NCBI GenBank assembly: GCA_003254925.1
Contig: QANZ01022534.1
Span: 1 to 64,000 of the forward strand
Reading direction: 5' to 3'
DNA length: 64,000 nt
DNA from: Chamaecrista fasciculata
Taxonomy: Eukaryota; Streptophyta; Magnoliopsida; Fabales; Fabaceae
Position numbers and translations under genes: made by a program. The notes beneath the pieces are model-generated. The model was not told where the DNA came from. It saw only the letters and a program-made list of their open reading frames with translations, and ran no database searches. Below, one piece after another: positions 60,370 through 64,000 of the stretch; the first letter of the stretch is position 1; every line of letters begins with the position of its first letter.

Positions 60370-60930
60370 ATGCCAAGGACCAAAAGATACAGAAATGGAC
60401 AAAAATCAACTGCAACACCTTCTGATATTCCAGCTGCAGAAAGTATACACTAATTAAATTAAGTTGGCTACAAGGCTTTCTCCAACTGTTTTGAGATTCC
60501 TTAATTTCCATTTTCTTTATATATATTCTTTTATCTATCTATCTATCTCTATCTATTCTATCCATTTAATTATATATTACCTAGCTAGTTAATCTCAGAA
60601 CAATCACACTGCAGCATCTTTTAAAAAAAAAATAGAGAGCTAAATTAAAGAGATTAACATGGAAAGAATTTTTAAGGAGGGGTTAATTTAAGAATAAATA
60701 AAATGACTAAAATGGAGCTTTAGTCCAATGGTTATTAGATATAAGCAGATAGATATTCTATATTTATTTTTTATTTTTCTGCTTAACGTCATCCTATACA
60801 TGAAATGATAACTAAAATGGTGCATAATTTGCTCTATGATTGATTACTGCGACTATCATAAAAATATGACAGACATGATTTTCCGTTACCTATAATAATT
60901 ATAAATACTTAAAATTTAAATAAAGTGCAA

Positions 60931-61413
60931 GCATCTTTAATTGTCTTCTAATTAATTAAAAACTCTGTTATCTATCTTAATGCAATATGTTATTCACGGG
61001 GTGAGCTATTAAATTTGGCTAAAGGGAGTGATGACTCATGACTGGATGAGTAATGAGAAAGAAATCTCTTTCCTTTTTTTGTCCTTCGATTTTCAACTCT
61101 GATTGCATAGGTTCGATCATATATTTTTCAGGATATATTGTTAGAACGATGAAGTGAAGAAGGGTTATACATATAATTAATACAAATAATGAGAACTGGT
61201 GCAATTGCTCTCTTCTATTTCAGTGGCTGGTTGATATGCTTATCTCTGCTACATTTGGCAACAGATACTTTGAAGGCTGATGAAAATATTACTGGCATGA
61301 ACGAAACCCTTATTTCAATTGAAAACAAATTTAAATTGGGTTATTTTTTCTCCTCTTGGAAGCATCTTTAATTGTCTTCTAATTAATTAAAAACTCTGTT
61401 ATCTGTCTTAATG
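60931..61413. repeat. 52-bp direct repeats bracketing a captured segment
   Basis: 60931-60982 and 61362-61413 both read GCATCTTTAATTGTCTTCTA and continue nearly identically for 52 bases. The 379 bases between them hold the receptor-kinase N-terminal fragment. Confidence 0.8.
61189..61371 (+). pseudogene. N-terminal fragment of a G-type lectin S-receptor-like kinase
   Basis: 60 codons: a signal peptide (MRTGAIALFYFSGWLICLSL...), then ADTL-type sequence 'DTLKADENITGMNETLIS' and 'ENKFKLGYF'. This is the start of the bulb-type lectin domain (family form: D.L..GQ.L..N.TLVS..G.FELGFF). After FSSWKHL it stops, exactly where the 52-bp repeat begins at 61362. The rest of the lectin, S-locus, PAN and kinase domains is absent. 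Family proteins are about 800 residues, so this is a captured or orphaned exon piece, not a functional receptor. Confidence 0.65.
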
Positions 61414-61621
61414 TTTAAGTTTTTATTTTCTTTGGCAGAGGATCAAAGTATTGATCAAATGAAGTTAAATAATGCTCAAGATGTGTGGTCATTACCACAA
61501 GGAGAACGCATACAGCTTCCATTCAGTGAGGAACAACAAGCAGTAGCTGGTCTCATAGCTCGTGAAAAAAAATTCCAAAGTCTTACAGAGATAGATGCTA
61601 TGATATTATAAAGGTATTAAG

Positions 61622-64000
61622 TGTGAGGTCCTAGGAAGTTAGAGTAGAGTTTTAGGGGAGATTAAATTAGTATTTGAGGCCTTTAGCAATTCTAGAGAGT
61701 TTTAGGCTAGTTTTAAGCCGGTATTAGAAATTTTTAGAAGTTAGCAAACCCAATAATTTAGAATTTTAATTGGCATATTTGGTATCCTCATATTTTATCA
61801 GGCTTGTGGTAAAAATTTGGGAGCAAACGGAGTTTAAAATTTCATCAAGGTTTTTCTTTAGGTCTGACAAATGACACCTTCGGGTAGGAATTGAAATGTG
61901 TTAGAGGTGGAGCTTTTAAAAACAAATTGCATAGTTAAAATCTACTCGTTGAAACGGATCCAACAGTAAAACTTTGGTTAAAAAATTCCATTTCTAAAAT
62001 TTTGGATTTTCAGATCATTTTGAAGTTGTTAAAAATGATTTGGGGCATTTCTGTAAATGACAAATTTTGGGATCCTCAATTTGAATTTAATCTTACTCTA
62101 GCCTCTAGAAATCTGCAAATTTTTCCCACCCAACTCAAGAAAAAAAAAAAAAACAAACGACCCTTTGTCTCTTTCATACACACTCTCTTCGTCTCTAACT
62201 TTCTCTCCACCATTGCCAGTCCCTTGCACCAACATCGTCTAGGCCGCAGACCAGCAACCTCCGGCGACCTTGCTGCACCGCGGGAGACTCCAGTTCTGAC
62301 CCTTCCACCGTCCTCCTCCCTTACTTCCTTCCTTTCTTGGTTTTTCCTTCATTTGGTAAGTTTTCACTCTTCCATTTCCATTTGGTTGTTTTTTTTTCAA
62401 AACTGTGAATTTTACTGCTATAAAACTGAGATTGCTGCTGTATAGTGATGCAATTGTTCCTCTAGATCTTGCTTCGGTCGATGAAAACCCACATTTCTAC
62501 TGTTCTTGATGGATTTCCCCATTTCCTTCACTTTGCTTTCATTTTCGGCCACAATGTAGGCATGTCCGAAAAACATCAATTTCTTCATTGTTTCTTGATT
62601 TTCTTGGTTAGAATGAACCTTTAATGATAACTGTTGGGAAATCAAGGAGCTCCTTTGTGCTTCATATCCTTAAGGATCCGCGGAAACAGATTGCATATCC
62701 TTTATCGTTGATTGAGTGGACAGCAAGAATAACATTTAAGATTGAGCTGAATGAGCATTGATGAAAATTGAAGATTCTTGATGACCTAGCCATTGGAGCT
62801 TTTGAAAATCAAAGAATTCAAATCATTTCCTTATGGAGCTCAACCTCAACGATGACTATATAAAGAAGATGACTTCAAACGTTGAAGACTACTAAAAGAC
62901 TACTGATTCTGATTTGTTCAAGCTGCTATCAAGAGAATTCAGAGTTGTGTGCTATTACATGTGTTGTAACCCTTAGTGGGAAAATCCTTTGTGGAATCCT
63001 TAGTGGAGAGAATCACTTAGTGTGAACCTACTCTTTATGAGAAACCTATCTCTTTGTGAGGGACACCATCTACTTCATCTATTGTCTGATTCATTCGAAA
63101 CCTTAGTGGTAGTAGGTTTCCTTCCTCGTTTGTTGTGAAACCCTAGTGGTGAGCCGTGTGTGGTTGCAAGATAAGAGGAGTGTATAGGAACCTTGGAGAC
63201 TACCCGTGAGATTTGTGGGGATTGTAAAAGGGAGATTGTAAAACCTTAGGGGTGATCCTAATCTTAGGTTGATTCCATTGTAATTGGTCGTTTGCCTACA
63301 AAGTAGTAATATACGAATTCCCTTGCCATTGCTCGAGGAGTGGACGTAGTCAAGAGGAACTTCCATATCAAGGTTTATGCTCTTGGTGAACCACTATAAA
63401 TCGTGGTGTCAATCTCTCTATCCCTTAACTTTTAATATTCCGCATTTTATATCTTTGAGTTAAGCGTTGAAAAGGTTTTGTTACAAAGTGTTTTGACAAA
63501 AGTGTTGTTAAGGAGACAACGCTGTTTCAAGGAAACGAACTGTTTTCAGAGGAAGTGATCTATTTCTAGGGAAGTGATTTGTTCACTAAAGGAACTGAAC
63601 GCTGTGTTAAGGAACTGAAGTATTTTGTGAAGGAACTGAAGTTTTTCTTTGAGGAATTAACTTTGTATAATCTGGTTTGTTAAGGAAGTGAACTTTCAGT
63701 AAGGAACCGATTTTAAAATAAGGAACTCCTTAACAGTTTGCGAAAAAGTTTTCAGATCCTATTCACCCCCCCTCTAGGATCTCCTTGGTGCATTTTTCCT
63801 AATAATAACATATCATGTTGGGTACCTCTAGAGGCTATTGAAACTCCAAAATCTTGACTGTAGGGACTGTTTTTACCCAAGGGTTCAAGAATGACGAAAA
63901 TTTGGGAAATTTTGGTTTTTTTATCAAATCTCCTTGCTTTCTTGAAATTGTTAGTTTGGATGAGTTATTTGGATGATAAAAATATGTTCTAATGCATTGG
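61622..64000 (+). mobile_element. Long LTR (family of 4518-7801), running off the window
   Basis: Starts TGTGAGGTCCTAGG. It shares with 4518-7801 (complement) the phrases 'ttgggagcaaac', 'cttgattttcttggtt.gaatgaa', 'atatcatgttgggtacctct' and 'ggctattgaaactccaaaat'. An internal GC-rich stretch near 62240-62300 matches the 'gccggcgag' area at 7100-7170. The 3' end lies outside the window. A second solo LTR is nested at 62632-63804. Confidence 0.7.
62632..63804 (+). mobile_element. Nested solo LTR with 5-bp target duplication
   Basis: Exact duplication ATAAC at 62627-62631 and 63805-63809. Starts TGTTGGGAAATC and ends TTTTTCCTAATA, imperfect inverted ends (the last CA seems to have become TA). 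The uninterrupted site is readable in the related LTR near 6785-6825 (complement). The tail contains several spaced 'aaggaactgaa' type repeats (63500-63720). Length 1173 bases, no coding. Confidence 0.8.

Larger units (their letters stand above)
60370..61611 (+). pseudogene. Two-exon fragment resembling a plant Ptta/En-Spm-type transposon protein
   Basis: Exon 1 60370-60442 (MPRTKRYRNGQKS ... AAE) ends at a gtatac donor; exon 2 61439-61611 follows a 'tttctttggcag' acceptor, and the frame is kept across the junction. The joined product is about 81 residues. Exon 2 has 'DVWSLPQGERIQLPF' followed by 'AGLIAREKKF', which resembles the W-x-L-P-x-G-x-R...GxxIAR part of plant En/Spm-related transposase domains. 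Family members continue far beyond this, so the fragment is truncated, with an LTR starting 11 bases after the stop. Assignment rests on resemblance only. Its intron carries a captured receptor-kinase piece. Confidence 0.45.

Overview
The window is plant nuclear DNA, most likely from a eudicot. The reasons are a ten-exon plant-type molybdenum-flavin aldehyde oxidase gene with GT-AG introns, high A+T content, LTR retrotransposons primed by initiator tRNA-Met, and Helitron, hAT, Mutator-like and PIF/Harbinger elements in every interval. I cannot name the species from sequence alone. There is one 945-base assembly gap (23631-24575).

Layout. 1-155 is the 3' end of an LTR. 384-18948 (+) is one apparently intact aldehyde oxidase gene, in the family that includes abscisic-aldehyde oxidase. 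It encodes 1374 residues in 10 exons, with a compact promoter upstream (TTGACGTGT at 255-263, TATA at 268-276). Intron 1 is 9.5 kb and is built from transposons, including a nest: a solo LTR inside a hAT element inside a fold-back element, with a 60-bp minisatellite inside the LTR. Introns 4, 7 and 9 and the 3' flank hold intact copies of one fold-back MITE family with 9-bp target duplications. 18949-25560 is intergenic: a tiny complete Helitron, a PIF/Harbinger element, an inverted copy of the LTR found at position 1, a second Helitron end and the gap. 25559-29326 is an LTR element with almost no internal region.

29330 to about 48100 looks like tandem copies of one segment, each copy ending in a short gene-like unit of unknown function (about 41740-42300 and 46980-47505). 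The copies differ by insertions: a hAT element, a gag-only Copia element with full target duplication (31149-37611), a second hAT element (43736-44365) and a solo LTR inside a LINE fragment (45132-46400).

48120-52397 (-) is a decayed autonomous Helitron with Rep/helicase remnants. It has two tandem 3' termini and is cut at its upstream side by a Copia LTR. 52398-58130 is that Copia element, itself split by a solo LTR of its own family. 58139-64000 holds Gypsy-type LTR fragments, a two-exon transposase-like fragment whose intron carries the N-terminal exon of an S-domain receptor kinase, and a long LTR that runs off the window and contains another solo LTR.

Functionally, the only complete gene I can support with confidence is the aldehyde oxidase. 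The rest is mobile-element biology plus two small unrecognised gene candidates. I found no undescribed enzymatic or defence system. The best leads are the tandem Helitron ends, the palindromic MITE load in the aldehyde oxidase introns, and the repeated small-gene segment.
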